Positions 12,241 to 24,886 of a DNA stretch of 64,000 bases are shown here, piece by piece. The stretch lies in assembly GCA_020466095.1 (NCBI GenBank), contig CM035807.1:116226124-116290123 (forward strand), given 5' to 3'. A program made the position numbers and the translations under genes. Source of the DNA: Chlorops oryzae. Lineage: Eukaryota; Arthropoda; Insecta; Diptera; Chloropidae. The notes beneath the pieces are model-generated. The model made no database searches. It was given only the letters and a program-made list of their open reading frames with translations, and was not told the DNA's origin. How positions within the stretch are numbered: the stretch's first letter is position 1; the number at the start of each line of letters is the position of its first letter.

Positions 12241-13640
12241 TAGAAAAATTGGAATGAATTTTTGTAAATTAAAAAAAAAAAAGATTTTGAAAATCATGTT
12301 CTCGCCATTTACAAAAGAAATATATATAATGGAACTTTGAGAGTCGAATTTATTGGATTGAAGCACTGTCTTCTCAGAAGAAAAAGTTTCGTTTCAAAAA
12401 TACACCACTTTTGGACTTGGACTCTGTCCTGTCATTTGAAAAATCATTACGGAATAAGAGCACATATAATTCCGCATGCATAAAAAAAATTGTAACCTAG
12501 TGTAATCAACCGAAATTTTCCCATTTAATCCATTCATTCCCAAGCGTTGTATATTTAAGAAGTGAATTTATTCCAACTCGTCTGTCATTCAACAAATTGA
12601 TGAATAGTGCACTTATCCCAAACCGAAACCAAATTAAATTTAAACTGATGAGAAGCTGCCCCAACCCCCTCAGCACCATGAACATCAGTGGTTCTCCTCA
12701 TCTTCATCAATACCCAATTCGACGTACATCGAGTAACCGAATATGTTTCGTTTTCGAAAATATTAATGATTTCCTGATAACTCAAATGCGTTCAGTTATT
12801 GACGATGAGAATTCGGCTTTCCAGAAAACGACGACAATGCTTTAATGATGATGAAATGATGAAATGTTGAAATGCCGTGCGCACTGAAAATTTAATTGGA
12901 ATTGATTTTCCGATCGATATTTCCCAGGGAGAACGAACGAACGAAATTGCACTCCGAAGCAACAACGATGAGAAGCGCCGAAAGGCATTAGACCGAAAAA
13001 AGTAACGCTGACAAATTGCGTCAAATGCACACATACACACATCACATATGCACATATGCACATACAATGAATGCGAATATTCCCAAGCCGAAAGAAACTA
13101 CATTCGAGAGATATTTTGACAATTTATAGATTATATATTATCTTATCTAAGCCCGTTAAAAAAAACTCTTATTAATTCGTCAGAGATTTTTTGAAAATTT
13201 ATTTTAGAAATACTAAAGTGGTTCTATTAGGGACCAAATGGGGAATAATTTCATTTAATTTGGAACTATCTAGACTTAAAGTCTTTCGAGACATTTGTCC
13301 ATACAATCTTGTAGATGATTAAATAGACGGATTTTGATTACGACCTACTGAAATTAAAATGCGGTCTGGACACTCACAGAAGATCGTCGAGTTCCTATTT
13401 GATTGGGGGCAATTTCAAGTTCTTTCTGATTTTGGGTTAACATACAAGGGCGTAGCGAGAGAGAGAGAGAGTGCTTTGGTAGCGCTTATATTTGCCACAG
13501 TGATATATTGAGCTATTATAAGACATTAACCGAACAAAAATTTGGGGTGCAAGAAGAAGTTTAGAGAGTTTTGGACCAAAAATCCAAAAAATCCTGAAAA
13601 ATTCATGACGTCCGATTTCGATGAAAATTTATATATACAA
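12241..13640. other. no recognisable gene
   Basis: About 1.4 kb with ordinary base composition in part (12,550-13,080), including a short (CACATATG)-type run at 13,030-13,065. No coding signature is convincing. Confidence 0.4.
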
Positions 13641-13684
13641 TTAAGTAAAATATTCTAAGAGTTTTTACGCTAAAATAAAAAAAA

Positions 13685-14010
13685 AAAACTGATTACTAAA
13701 CTAGTCTAGTTTGGGTCTAGTTCCAAACTGGTCCAAAAGGACCAGTTTTTTGAAAAAATTTTAGTGCTAAAATTCTTAGAATTTGGCGTCAAAATTTTTT
13801 CAAGAAACTGATTACAACTAGTCTAGTTTGGGTCTAGTTCCAAACTGGTCCAAAAAGGACTAGTTGTAATAAGTTTTTTAAAAAGTTTAAGTACCATCTA
13901 AGAATTTTGACGGTAATATTTTTTTAAAATACTGATTACAACTAGTCTAGTTTGGGACTAGTTCCAAACTGGTCCAAAAAGGACTAGTTGTAATAAGTTT
14001 TATTCGAATT
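13685..14010. repeat. tandem repeat of about 122 bp with ACTAGT/CTAG motifs
   Basis: Three units beginning near 13,688, 13,806 and 13,930, each with CTAGTCTAGTTTGGGTCTAG, TTCCAAACTGGTCC and AGGACTAGTTGTAAT. TTCCAAACTGGTCC repeats exactly. No ends or target duplication are visible. Confidence 0.75.
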
Positions 14011-14433
14011 TTTCACTTATTCTATATATAAATTTATAAAAATTTTAAAACTTTCATAAAATTTATACCGGCTTGGGGGATATGGGCCCAAAATAGTAGT
14101 AAGGAGAACAATTTTTTTTACATAAGTATTTGAGATTTTTCCTATATTCCTAGACACGAAAATAAAACGTTAAACGGGTTCCGAGATAAAGCCATCAGAA
14201 GTGCGCAACTTAATTCTCGGCTAGATATTTCGAGATCAATTTAATATTGACCCGAAAAGAAATCTAGAAAAGACCAAATATAGGGATTTGCTAGCATATA
14301 TCTAGTACTCTGAGGAACAGTAGTCAATCTGTTTTTTTTTTTTTTACTCCGATGACCAGCCAAATCAACGAGAAAACTCCCCCTTATATCTTTTGAATTT
14401 CATCAAAATTAAATAAATTACGTCTCTTCTTTA

Positions 14434-15218
14434 ACCCCAAAATCCAATATTGCGAGAGCCCGATGCGAGAGTCCACGACGTCACGAAAATGTTTTGCGTG
14501 ACGCATTTCAATCTCCAATGAGAGTTTTGCGTCACGCAGATGATAGCATAATTTCGCTTCTAGTAATGCAATATTTGAACCAAGTACCAATCTAACGAGT
14601 ACCGAGTACTCATTAAAATAATACGTTATCACTTGAGTTTTAATTTTAATTCAAAATTCTCAAAAATTTTCAAAAAATTTTCTAGTAATGCAATATTTGA
14701 ACCGAGTACCAATCTAACGAGTACCGAGTACTCATAAAAATTATACGTTTTCACTTGAGTTTAAATTTTAATTCAAAATTTTCAAAAATTTTCAAAAAAT
14801 TTTCTAGTAATGCAATATTTGAACCGAGTACCAATCTAACGAGTACCGAGTACTCATAAAAATTATACGTTATCACTTGAGTTTAAATTTTAATTCAAAA
14901 TTTTCAAAAAATTTTCAAAATGAACCAAATCTCGCGAAATATTTTAAAAGCTCTTTTTCATGGAACAGTGAACAGTTTTTGTTTTATTAGTTTAAACGAC
15001 TACCCAATAGCGAGTACTCAAAAAATAGCTACATCATTAACCTTTCAAAATTGCCTCGCAACGAGAAATATTAAATTTTTCAAAATTTTCTCGCTACGAG
15101 GTCTCGCAGTGCGATACATTGGAGCTTGAACCATATGATTGAATGTATTGAAATTTGTGTGCGTCTCGTCTCGTCTCGCGCTCTCGCATCGGGCTTTCGC
15201 AATGTTAGATTTTTGGCT
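14434..15218 (+). mobile_element. family A element, copy 2: three tandem units
   Basis: It has the same ends as copy 1 (ACCCCAAAATCCAATATTGC on the left, GATTTTTGGCT on the right) and a clean TTA on each side. Only three ~122-bp units (near 14,580, 14,702, 14,824) lie inside. The right block including the CTCGCATCGGGCTTTCGC motif is complete. Confidence 0.78.
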
Positions 15219-16054
15219 TTAATCTTCTTCAATTGCTGAAAAACTTGGTCGTAAATTTTCCATTAACTGACTGTATAAAGAATTTTATAAGGTCGGCCCC
15301 TAATGCTTCCATCATAATTCTCTTTAAAAATACTTCATTGAAATTCCCAAGCAAATTAAAATAAAAAATAAATCCACAATTTTTTCCTACAAGAAATTTT
15401 TAATAAATAAAATGATTTAAATAAATGTAGCAAAATTAATCCTAAAGCTTTTTCAATTCCATTTCCGATTCCTTTTGCTTCTTTCCGCGATTCGTTAGCA
15501 TCCAGGCACAGCTTTCATTTTCCGTTCCTTCGACCTCATTTCAATACAATTTTCAGTTTTTCTCTTTTATGCAATAGACCCACACACACACACACACACA
15601 CAGCCACACATACACAGGACAAGAGAAGAGATAAATGGATTCCTCGTATGCTTTGCTACCATAACGATTTGTATTTTAAAATCCATTTTTCATTTATGTA
15701 CAAACGAATGGACGACTATTGCGTACATAAATTATATAGATATATGCAACTTTGAAAGCTAACACACACACACGCATACACATTAACACGCATACATAGA
15801 GAGACACCATGCCCGATGGCTTGGAATGCATTCTTATATGCTTGGCCAGCTTCTGGACCAAAATGTACCAAGCTGGGATGGGCCTAATTCGGAGGCCATT
15901 TGAACCTGTGTGAATGTTACTATATACACACATACATACATATATGTATGCGTACATAGGTTCATGTATGTATGCGTGCATAAGCACATAACTGCATATG
16001 TAAATGCATCGTATCTAGAGCGATTCTGCGCAGATTTCATAATAAAACTAGCTG

Positions 16055-16103
<49 letters not shown>

Positions 16104-17100
16104 ACATCCATACAAGTGCAAGAGATGATGATGATGGGATGTTGCTGGAATTTCGTTTCCGATGTATCTATTAAAGCTTGCTTAAAGCTCGTCCTTCTGG
16201 GAAATTCAAACTCAATTCAACTTTGCCCTCTGACAGAAGCTCGCTCGCTCGGGCTCGGGCTGCAGCAACAGTCCGGTGCGGCTGCGGCTGCTGCTGCGGC
16301 TGCAATTTAATGATAACGACGTCGTGACGTGCAAGCTGCAGCCGCACAATGCTCCTTTGCTGATGAGATTGGGACTGCGCTGCCTCATTTAGCTGCACTT
16401 TGAGCTTGAGGTCATACAAGGGCTTTCGAAGTTTTATTGTTGTAACTTATGTTTTGTATGTATGCCTGAAATCACTTAATATCTATATGAGCATTACTGT
16501 GTGTGTGTGTGTATATATGTGTATGCATATGTATATGTATTGCTACGTCTTTTGTGACTGACTGCAGTTTTAATTGAGGTCGATAGTTTAGCAAAATGAC
16601 ACTCATCGAGTTGAATTGTACGTGGGGAAGCTTTAAGTGGGTGTACTTCATGGCAGCTTAACATGTTCCAAAACTGTGGGTGTGTCAAATATTTTGTGGC
16701 CTAAAATGCAAATTTAAGTTTCAGACAATTCAATTCACTTCAAATTTCAGAGATTTGTGTTCAAATTTAACCCTTTAAAGGCCAATTTTTTCATGCAACA
16801 GTCGAGAGATGTTTCTTCTAACACACGAAATAATAATAAATAAATATCGAGAGAGAGAAACGATAACTTTATATCGAATAACCGATAAATAAATACACAC
16901 ATCTCTAGTACCCCCAACTCTTCTCCTAAGAGTCCCCTAATTGTCTCTGAGACTGTCTCAGGACCTATTTTTTGATTTGCACTTTCCATAATACTCAAAT
17001 GGCAAGCCCATGAAAATTCGAGCCCCAGTCGGAAATTCCTCTCTAAAAGCCTGAATGCATGAATGCGTAGTACTTCAAAGTCTAAATTTTCAGACTTTTT
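15219..17100. other. no gene recognised; (CA)n microsatellites
   Basis: About 1.9 kb. (CA)n runs at 15,582-15,602 and 16,056-16,096, ATAC/CATA-rich sequence around 15,900-16,000, a GCTGCG-rich stretch at 16,258-16,303 and (GT)n at 16,498-16,512. Short frames there are made of repeats. Confidence 0.5.
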
Positions 17101-17219
17101 CTGGCAATATTTACGTTATCCGACGATTCCGCTGTGAATGGATAGCACCTCTGCTTCACACGAATAGTTATTCGCAATAACGTCCAAATATTTCCATCGA
17201 GATAAGCTTATTTAAAATT

Positions 17220-17920
17220 TCAGAGAAGAAATTTCAGTTATCCGGACGGATAAAAACAGTGCGGATAAGATTTTATATTGAATGTCTGGTATGCCTTCTC
17301 CGGCACATGCCCATTATAGACTTTCACAACTATCAATGCCATCGATATTGGCTTCTTTACGATTTCAGTAATCCGGATGGATAAAAAGTATCCGGATAAG
17401 ATTTTTTTCATTGAATATCCGGTGCATCCCTAATTTATACTTCCATGCCTGATGATGCTATCAATATTAGCCACGTTACAATCTTAGTGAAGACATGCCA
17501 GTTATCCGGACGGATAAAAAGTGTGCGGATAAGATTTTATATTGAATGTCTGGTATGCCTTATACGGCACATGCCCATTATAGACTTTCACAACTGTCAA
17601 TGCCATCGATATTGGCTTCTTTACGATTTCAGTGAAAAAATTTCAGTTATCCAGTCGAATAAATATTATCCGGATAAGATTTTTTTCCTTGAATATCCGC
17701 ATCCGTAATTTATACTTCCATGCCTGATGATGCCATCAATATTAGCCACGTTACAGTTTCAGTGAAGACATGTCAGTTATCCGGATAAGATTTTTTTTTG
17801 AAATATCCGCTTTCCGAAAAATATATGTATACCACCACAACTCATGATACAATTTCAGAGAAGACTTCAGTGAACGGGCCGAATAAATAGTATCCGGATA
17901 ATATTTTTGGATGTATGTAT
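17220..17920. repeat. tandem repeat with TTATCCGGATAA motif
   Basis: A higher-order unit of about 261 bp (for example 17,233 and 17,494) is made of two related half-units. Each has a CAGTTATCCGG(A)CGGATAAA start and a TCCGGATAAGATTTT stretch. About five half-units are visible and decay towards 17,900. Confidence 0.75.
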
Positions 17921-18978
17921 ATAATCAACACCCATCCCTCTTGCCTCATTTAATTATAAACATCTCTAAAGCGAACTCACTCATTTTTAATAGCTCATAG
18001 TATATCCCTTATTTTTCCCGCATTGTATATAGGTGCATATGTACCTATGTGCAGCAAAAAGAAGAACAATTTTAACGAACTATAAATGAAGCTGAACCGC
18101 ATCATAAGTTTTGACACGCCCGACATTTAATTTGCTCCTTTTCTCTCGAGCATAATACTTACTCGAAAAAAATTTATTTGAAATTTGCAATTATTTGAAA
18201 CAAATTTCCCACAGCTGAAGAATATATTTTATACTGACACTTGAAATTTACTATCTACGCCAGTGTCATTCATTTTCCAATCCAGCATCCAGTTCGATGC
18301 CATATTTTATGGTCTATCTCTCTCTCAGGTTTACTTCTTTTTGCTTCTGTTCGCTCGAATTTCTTCGAACTTCTTTTGGCAGTCTTGTGATAGCTTTGAT
18401 AGGTACTCACTGCAGTGCACATCAGAAGCAGAAGTGCTCCTTTATGCTCCGTGCATGGTTCGATGTGCTATAAACTGATGTGATCCTTGAGTAGAAAATG
18501 CCAATAAGATTTCACAAGTTATTTGCTGCGTCCCCGCCCCAGGCGGAAAAAGGGCGCACAGAAATGACTTGCGGGTAACAGGAACTTCGATGATTACTCC
18601 CTGTACATCACCATGCGGTTAATACGAGTGCTCTGGGTATGCTTTTGGCTGTGATGTGCATTCTTTTGTATAAGGGTTAATGCCGGGCAGAGAACCTGGA
18701 GTGTGCTTGACTTAAGTTGGGCTAAAGGTTATATGGGTTCATATTGCGCAAGGGTAAGAAGTTTGAATGACAATGACAAAAGTTCGAAAATTCAAAAGGA
18801 TATGCAATAAAATTAAAAAACATAAATCGACTCATCCTAATATAGGTATATATGGCCATAAATATACAAGCTGATCCTGCGAACTTCGTAATGCCTTAGA
18901 AGAAAATAATGTGCTAAAATCTACTTAAATTTTTTCTTTCATAAATTGAAGTAAAGGAGTTCATAAATTCAAAAAATA
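17921..18978. other. no recognisable feature
   Basis: About 1 kb of mixed sequence with no open frame or repeat that I can support. Confidence 0.4.
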
Positions 18979-18979
18979 A

Positions 18980-20195
18980 TGCCCAAAATCCAACATTGCG
19001 AGAGCTCGATGCGAGAGCGCGAGACGAGACGAGACGAGACGCACACAAATTTCAATACATTCAATCATATGGTTCAAGCTCCAATTTATCGCACTGCGAG
19101 ACCTCGTAGCGAGAAATTTTTGAAAAATTGAATATTTCTCGTTGCAAGGCAATTTGATAGGTTAATGATGTAGCTATTTTTTGAGTACTCGCTATTGGGT
19201 ACTCGTTTAAACTAATAAAACAAAAACTGTTCACTGTTCCGTGAAAAAGAGTTTTTAAATTATTTCGCGAGCTTTGGTTCATTTTGAAAAATTTTGAATT
19301 AAAATTAAAACTCAAGTGATAAAGTACTTATAAATTTTTTGGAGTACTCGGTACTCGTTAGATTGGTACTCGGTTCAAATATTTCAATACTAGAAAATTT
19401 TTTGAAAATTTTTCAAAATTTTGAATTAAAATTTAAACTCAAGTGATAACGTATAATTTTTATGAGTACTCGGTACTCGTTAGATTGGTACTCGGTTCAA
19501 ATATTGCATTACTAGAAAATTTTTTGAAAATTTTGAATTAAAATTTAAACTCAAGTGATAAAATATAATTTTTATAAGTACTCGGTACTCTTTAGATTGG
19601 TACTCGGTTTAAATATTGCATTACTAGAAAATTTTTTGAACTTTTTTGAAAATTTTGAATTAAAATTTAAACTCAAGTGATAAAGTACTTATAAATTTTT
19701 TGGAGTACTCGGTACTCGTTAGATTGGTACTCGGTTCAAATATTTCAATACTAGAAAATTTTTTGCATAATTTTGAATTAAAATTTAAACTGCAATTGAA
19801 TGATAAAATATATTTTATAAGACTCGGTACTCTAGATTGGTACTCGGTTAAATATTGCATTACTAGAAAATTTTGACTTTTGAAATTTTATGAATTAAAA
19901 TTTAAACTCAAGTGATAAAGTACCCCCATAAATTTTTTGAGTACTCGGTACTCGTTAGATTGGTACTGGTTCAAATAATTGCAATACTTGATAATGTTTT
20001 TGCAAACTTTCAAAAATTTTGCACAAAATTTAAATCAGATAATAAATTTTTCATCGAGTCGGTACTCGTTGGAGATTTGGTAACTCGATACAAATATCGC
20101 ATTACTAGAATTTTTGAAAATTTGTAATCAAAATTTAAATTCAAGTGATAAAATATGAATTATTTATAAGTCTCGGATTCTAGATTGTCTTTTTC
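18980..20195 (-). mobile_element. family A element, copy 3 (inverted), about eight units, one end missing
   Basis: It begins TGCCCAAAATCCAACATTGC next to TAA, then the GCGAGACGAGACGAGACG block and about eight ~120-bp units on the - strand. The distal end found in copies 1 and 2 is not present; the array runs into degraded sequence near 20,195. Units after 19,790 show dense indels. Confidence 0.7.
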
Positions 20196-20429
20196 AATAT
20201 TGCGCATTCTTGAATCCCGAGTTATCATCACCGGACACAATTTTTGAATTTGAAATTTCGCAAAACATTTTCTCTTCAGTGCATCATCGAATTCATTGAT
20301 CTTGGCTTGAGACGTTTCTGGAATTGTGATACGTACTATATAATTAAAGGTTATGTTCAAATAACCGGACAATCATTGATTCTTTAGACAATTTTAAATT
20401 GGGCTGTATTGTAAATATAGAATACTTAT

Positions 20430-21616
20430 TTAGGTCAAATATGGACGTTTTATCAAACTATTGCCATTTTAAAGGTATATTTCTTTGCAACTAACTTCAT
20501 AGAAGCCCTGTTTTATAAGCAATAAAATTGGAAATCGATCTTCAGAGCAATTTATGAAAGAATTTTCTGTATCAAGAAAAAATTTTTGCTTATGCTTAGG
20601 AAAGATGGTAAGCACTTTGTCCAGGTCGTGATATAATTTCGAAAAGAAGGAAGACCGCCCAACATAAGCTCCGGAAGCTCTGGCGAGTAATCGATTTGGC
20701 CTGCCTGCCATGGAACACAATTCTCTCCTATGGCAAAGTGCACGCTTATGGCGATTGTCGCAGACGGTCCAGTTGTAGCATGAGTTCCGAGTTACAGAGT
20801 TTGCCGTATGGGAGCTAGCTATAGTAGAAAATTCCCTGCATCCCACCAACACACAGCAAAACCTTCCTGGCCGTCAATCCTGGCTTGGCCACCGTTTCCG
20901 CTCGATTCACCGTGATAGAACCAAAACCTTTCGCTTGACGTGTCGTAAGTGACCCACTTTTCATCACCAGTCACCAACCGCTTCAGAACATGGGTCGATT
21001 TTGTTGCGATTCAGCTAACGATTCGCAGATGGAAATTCGGTCTATGAGGCTTTTTTTTGCGTTAACTCGTGTGGCACCCATACATCGAGCTTCTTTGTGT
21101 ATCCAGCCTTATTCAAATGGTTCCAAACGGTTTTTTGTGCAATCTTTAGCTCTGTTGCAATCGAAACAGTGCTAACATGACGGTCGGATCGACTCGATTA
21201 ATTTCCATGATTTTATGGACATTTTCGACAATTGGCCTTCCAGTGCGTGGTGCATCCTTGACATCGAAGTTACCGGAACGGAATCGACGAAACCAAAATT
21301 GCGCATGATTGGCTGTTACAGTATCAGGTCCATAAACGCTATTCACATTTTCAGCCGCCTGGCTTGCGTTTTCTCCCCTTATCGAAGAAAAACTGTAAAA
21401 TGTAGCGAATTTTCTCTTTGCTGATGTCCATCTTTGACAAGCTCTCAAACAAAACTGAATCAATCAATCAAAAAAGTGTCAAAAAAGCTTTTTAGTAGGA
21501 ACTGTCATCTTTCTAATGCCTCCTAGCGGAACACGATCGGACTTATACCAACGCGAGATGCAGATAAATAACGCCATCTATTGGAAAAATAATGGATTTC
21601 TTTTTACTACACCTAA
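20430..21616 (-). pseudogene. degenerate mariner transposase and element
   Basis: On the - strand, 21,463-21,146 encodes the typical N-terminus (ENASQAAENVNSVYGPDTVT, then ANHAQFWFRRFRSGNFDVKD and APRTGRP), a helix-turn-helix DNA-binding region. Downstream pieces resemble GDEKWVTYD (near 20,970), VAKPGLTARKVL (near 20,870) and later catalytic-domain segments, but in different frames with stops. The outer end TTAGGTGTAGTAAAAAGAAA (complement, about 21,597-21,616) next to TA is a mariner terminal repeat. A TTAGGT lies at 20,430-20,435 at the other side, giving about 1.19 kb, normal for mariner. It is inactive. Confidence 0.85.
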
Positions 21617-21839
21617 TATTTTATGAAAAAATATTGCTCATACGTCGGGTACCCCCAAAATTGCTAAATGTTGCCAAATATTGAGGTGTAGAATAATGAA
21701 AAATTGATAATGTTCGATTCTCAAACCTTTCCGAAATGCACCAAAATATTTCATAAAAATCACTCCGGCGGTTTTGGAGGAGTTTGGTAACCAACCAACA
21801 CCGCGACACTAGAATTTTATAAATGTATCAGAAGATATT

Positions 21840-22420
21840 CAGGATAAATTGAATTCATTTCAGTGTCTGGAATTCATGATCTTCTTTTTCTAGCGTCTTC
21901 TTTCCCGGCTTATAATACCGGAGTCCGCATGTTTTGAATTTTTTTCTCCATTTTCTTCTATCCAGTGCATCATCGATTCTTAGATCGATTGCTTGGAGGA
22001 GTTTCTGGAACTGATGATATGTACTAATAATCGTAAAGGCTTATGTTCAAATAACCGGTACAAAAATATGAGTTCTTAACAAATTTTAAATTCTGTATCT
22101 CGGAAAAAGAATATCTTATTTGCTATGTGGACGTATAAAACTAATTGCCTGCGAGTGTTTTCCTGCAACTAAGCTTTGAGATGCTTTATGGGACAATCTC
22201 TTCGACAATTTAATAAAGAATTTTCTGTATTCTAAAGGAAAAAATTTCTTTGGCTTAGATGCTCTTAGAAAGACTTAAGCCTCTTTTCCATCGGTGGTGA
22301 TATAATTTCGAAAAAGAAGGAAGAGCAAATGAAGCCCAGAAGCCCGAACGGAAAACTTTAAGCCGCCAGCCATGATTTCCCAATGGCAAAGAGCACGTAG
22401 CATTGGCAATCAGTTTAGCT
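21840..22420 (-). repeat. second, strongly diverged copy of the segment at 20,260-20,820
   Basis: Blocks CAGTGCATCATCGA, TTATGTTCAAATAACCGG, AAAGAATTTTCTGTAT and TGATATAATTTCGAAAA occur in the same order as in 20,260-20,820, but with frequent single-base insertions and deletions. It therefore repeats the 3' part of the mariner remnant plus flank. The stretch at 21,880-22,000 also matches 24,960-25,095 in inverse orientation (CCCGGCTTATAATACCGG). Confidence 0.6.
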
Positions 22421-23340
22421 CGATGGTCCAGGACAGCATTTGTGAGCTATTTATATACAAAATTTTCTATGTACATGCACAAAGTAATTCTGCAGGTGAA
22501 GCCCTCATTCATGATAAAGGAACCAAAAAACAAAGCGAAGTAATGCAATTTATTAGCGACTTTTGCTCACAACACGGCCTTTTTCGTCGCTAATTCATTA
22601 CGGAGGAATCATTTCATCAGGACTTACTGTTGCGAAGGTTCCAGGCTTTTACAGCTAAAACAAAAATAAAAAAATAAAAATGTTCAACTGCAGCTGTGCT
22701 CTCTGCTCTCTGGTTAAAGCAACAAATGTTGTTATTGTTTTCATTTTCGTTCTAACCGGGCGCAAGTTTTTAGCTAAATTGATTTTTCCTTATCCCCCTG
22801 GAAACTCCACCCAAAGCGCAGCATCGAAATCGGTGGCAGGAGCTAAACGCGAAGAGGCAGAGGCACGATGATGTGCCAATTGAAAGACGTGTCCTCAGTG
22901 CGCATGTCAGTAAAAATTTTCTTCTTCAACATAGAGCAACACAACGGAACGCACTCCTCGTCCATATATACATACATGCATATATAGGGCTTTAAGTATG
23001 TGCACATTGTACATGCGTACATAAGGTCCATGTGAGCTTTGTGCCTATGTATTTACGAAGAATTGTTTTGCTCTTCCAGCTACCTACACTAAAAGCAAAT
23101 AAAAATAAAAATAAATAATAATAATGAAAAATTCGTATGAAAAGCAAATCCTGCGTGTTTCCGAAAACTTTTGCCCTAAACTTCCTTAATACCCTGGAAC
23201 CATGAAAACATAAAACGTAATTCACAACTTTTGAGCACAAGAAATTAGTTAATTGCATACAAATATGTAGGCACATGTGCCTTAAAGTGTGAACACAAGA
23301 ATTTATAGAATTTTTGGAGGTATTTTAAAGTGAATGTACC
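22421..23340. other. no recognisable gene
   Basis: About 900 bp of fairly complex sequence. Two short + frames (22,372-22,593 and 22,680-22,871) have no recognisable product. Confidence 0.4.
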
Positions 23341-23369
23341 CTGCAGGAAGCCTGTCGCCATATGGCCCC

Positions 23370-23715
23370 ATGTCTATATTGACGTCAATATATTCAAGAG
23401 AACTAGTTCCAACGTCAACAGTAGTATTTACGGGCGGTGTCATTAGAGAAACTGTACTGTCAAGAGGTATAGTTCATCTTTATTGACCATGTCAACAACA
23501 TGTCTCCTTATAAAGCGAAAGAGTACTCCTTTTGTCTACATAATAGTACCGACGTCAATAGTTTTTCGGTCTACTGTTGACATTCAATGACAACTCAATG
23601 TTAAATGTCAATAACGCAAAGCATTGCGACGGGTATAACCGGTCAGTAGTGTACTGTTGATGCAGTCAGTAGAGAAGAAGGAGTATAGATTCACTATTGA
23701 CATTTCCTGCAGAGT
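23370..23715. repeat. cluster of TTGAC(A/G)TCAATA-like motifs
   Basis: About ten copies of TTGACAT/ATTGACGTCAAT-type motifs in both orientations, including the palindrome TATTGACGTCAATA at about 23,377. It may be a degraded repeat or a cluster of CRE-like sites. Confidence 0.4.
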
Positions 23716-23830
23716 AGCTTTTCAATCGATTACACCAGTTTACAGCTCTTTTTCTCAGGACATCTTAGTTCACATTTCTTATGGACTTTGGCCCTCTTAA
23801 TAAGAAAAAAATATTTTAAAATATTTTATG

Positions 23831-24886
23831 CACTGAGCAAAATTAACCATGATTTTTTTTTAAAAGGGCGCATTGTTATTCAGTCCTTTTGAATTTTCGA
23901 GCAGAACAAAAGTTTCAAAAGAAAAATGGTTGAGTCAGATTTAAAATAAATATGTTTAATTACATTTTTTTTCGTTGTGTATAATTCTCATTTGGTTTAT
24001 AAAATTAATTACATTTCTTTTCGTTCGGTATAATTCTCATTTGGTTTATAAAAATAATTACATTTCTTTACGTTCGGTATAATTCTCATTTGTTTTATAA
24101 AATTAATTACATTTCTTTCTTTCGGTATAATTCTCATTTGGTTTAAAAATTAATTCATTTCTTTTCGTTCGGTATAATTCTCATTTGGTTTATAAAATTA
24201 ATTACATTTCATTATGTTCGGTATAATTCTCATTTGGTTTATACAATTAATTACATTTCTTTACGTTCGCTATAATTCTCATTTGGTTTATAAAATTAAT
24301 TACATTTCTTTACGTTCGGTATAATTCTCATTTGTTTTATAAAATTAATTACATTTCTTTTCGTTCGGTATAATTCTCATTTGTTTTAAGTATAAAATTA
24401 ATTACATTTCTTTACGTACGGTATAATTCTGATTCGGTTTATAAAATAGGACATTATTCATCTTAGAACTTTTTAAGCATTGCGAAAGCAGTCCCACGAC
24501 AACGGAATGACAAAATCGGATTTAGTCCATCCGATGGCTATTTTTTGGGGTTATGTTCAGCAGAGGGCTCTGTGGCCATTTGCTTTGAACGTTAAATAAA
24601 TTTGTTTTGACATTTCTTCTTGTATAGGTATTTAGAAAAAAAAAAATTTTTTTTTTTAATTATCTTGTAATTTGAATTATGTCCGTGGTTGGTTCAAAAA
24701 TTTAAATTTAAATCAATTTTCGAAAATTATCATTTCAATTCAACCTGAAACATAGTTGATTCAAAAGGAAAATCTTTATTTTTTCCAACAAGAAAAATTG
24801 TTAAAATTAAAAGTATTCCTTGCTGAAGCGGTTTTGTATGTTTTTCCTTTTGATTTAACCAGTTTTCCGGATGATTTTTCTCTGTG
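23831..24886 (-). mobile_element. family B element, copy 3 (inverted)
   Basis: It starts CACTGAGCAAAATTAACC, carries about ten ~48-bp units (23,960-24,445), then CATCGGATGGCTATTTTTTG and CTCTGTGGCCATTTGC as in copy 1, and ends GATTTTTCTCTGTG. It keeps a 50-bp block (24,445-24,500) that copy 1 lacks. Confidence 0.7.
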
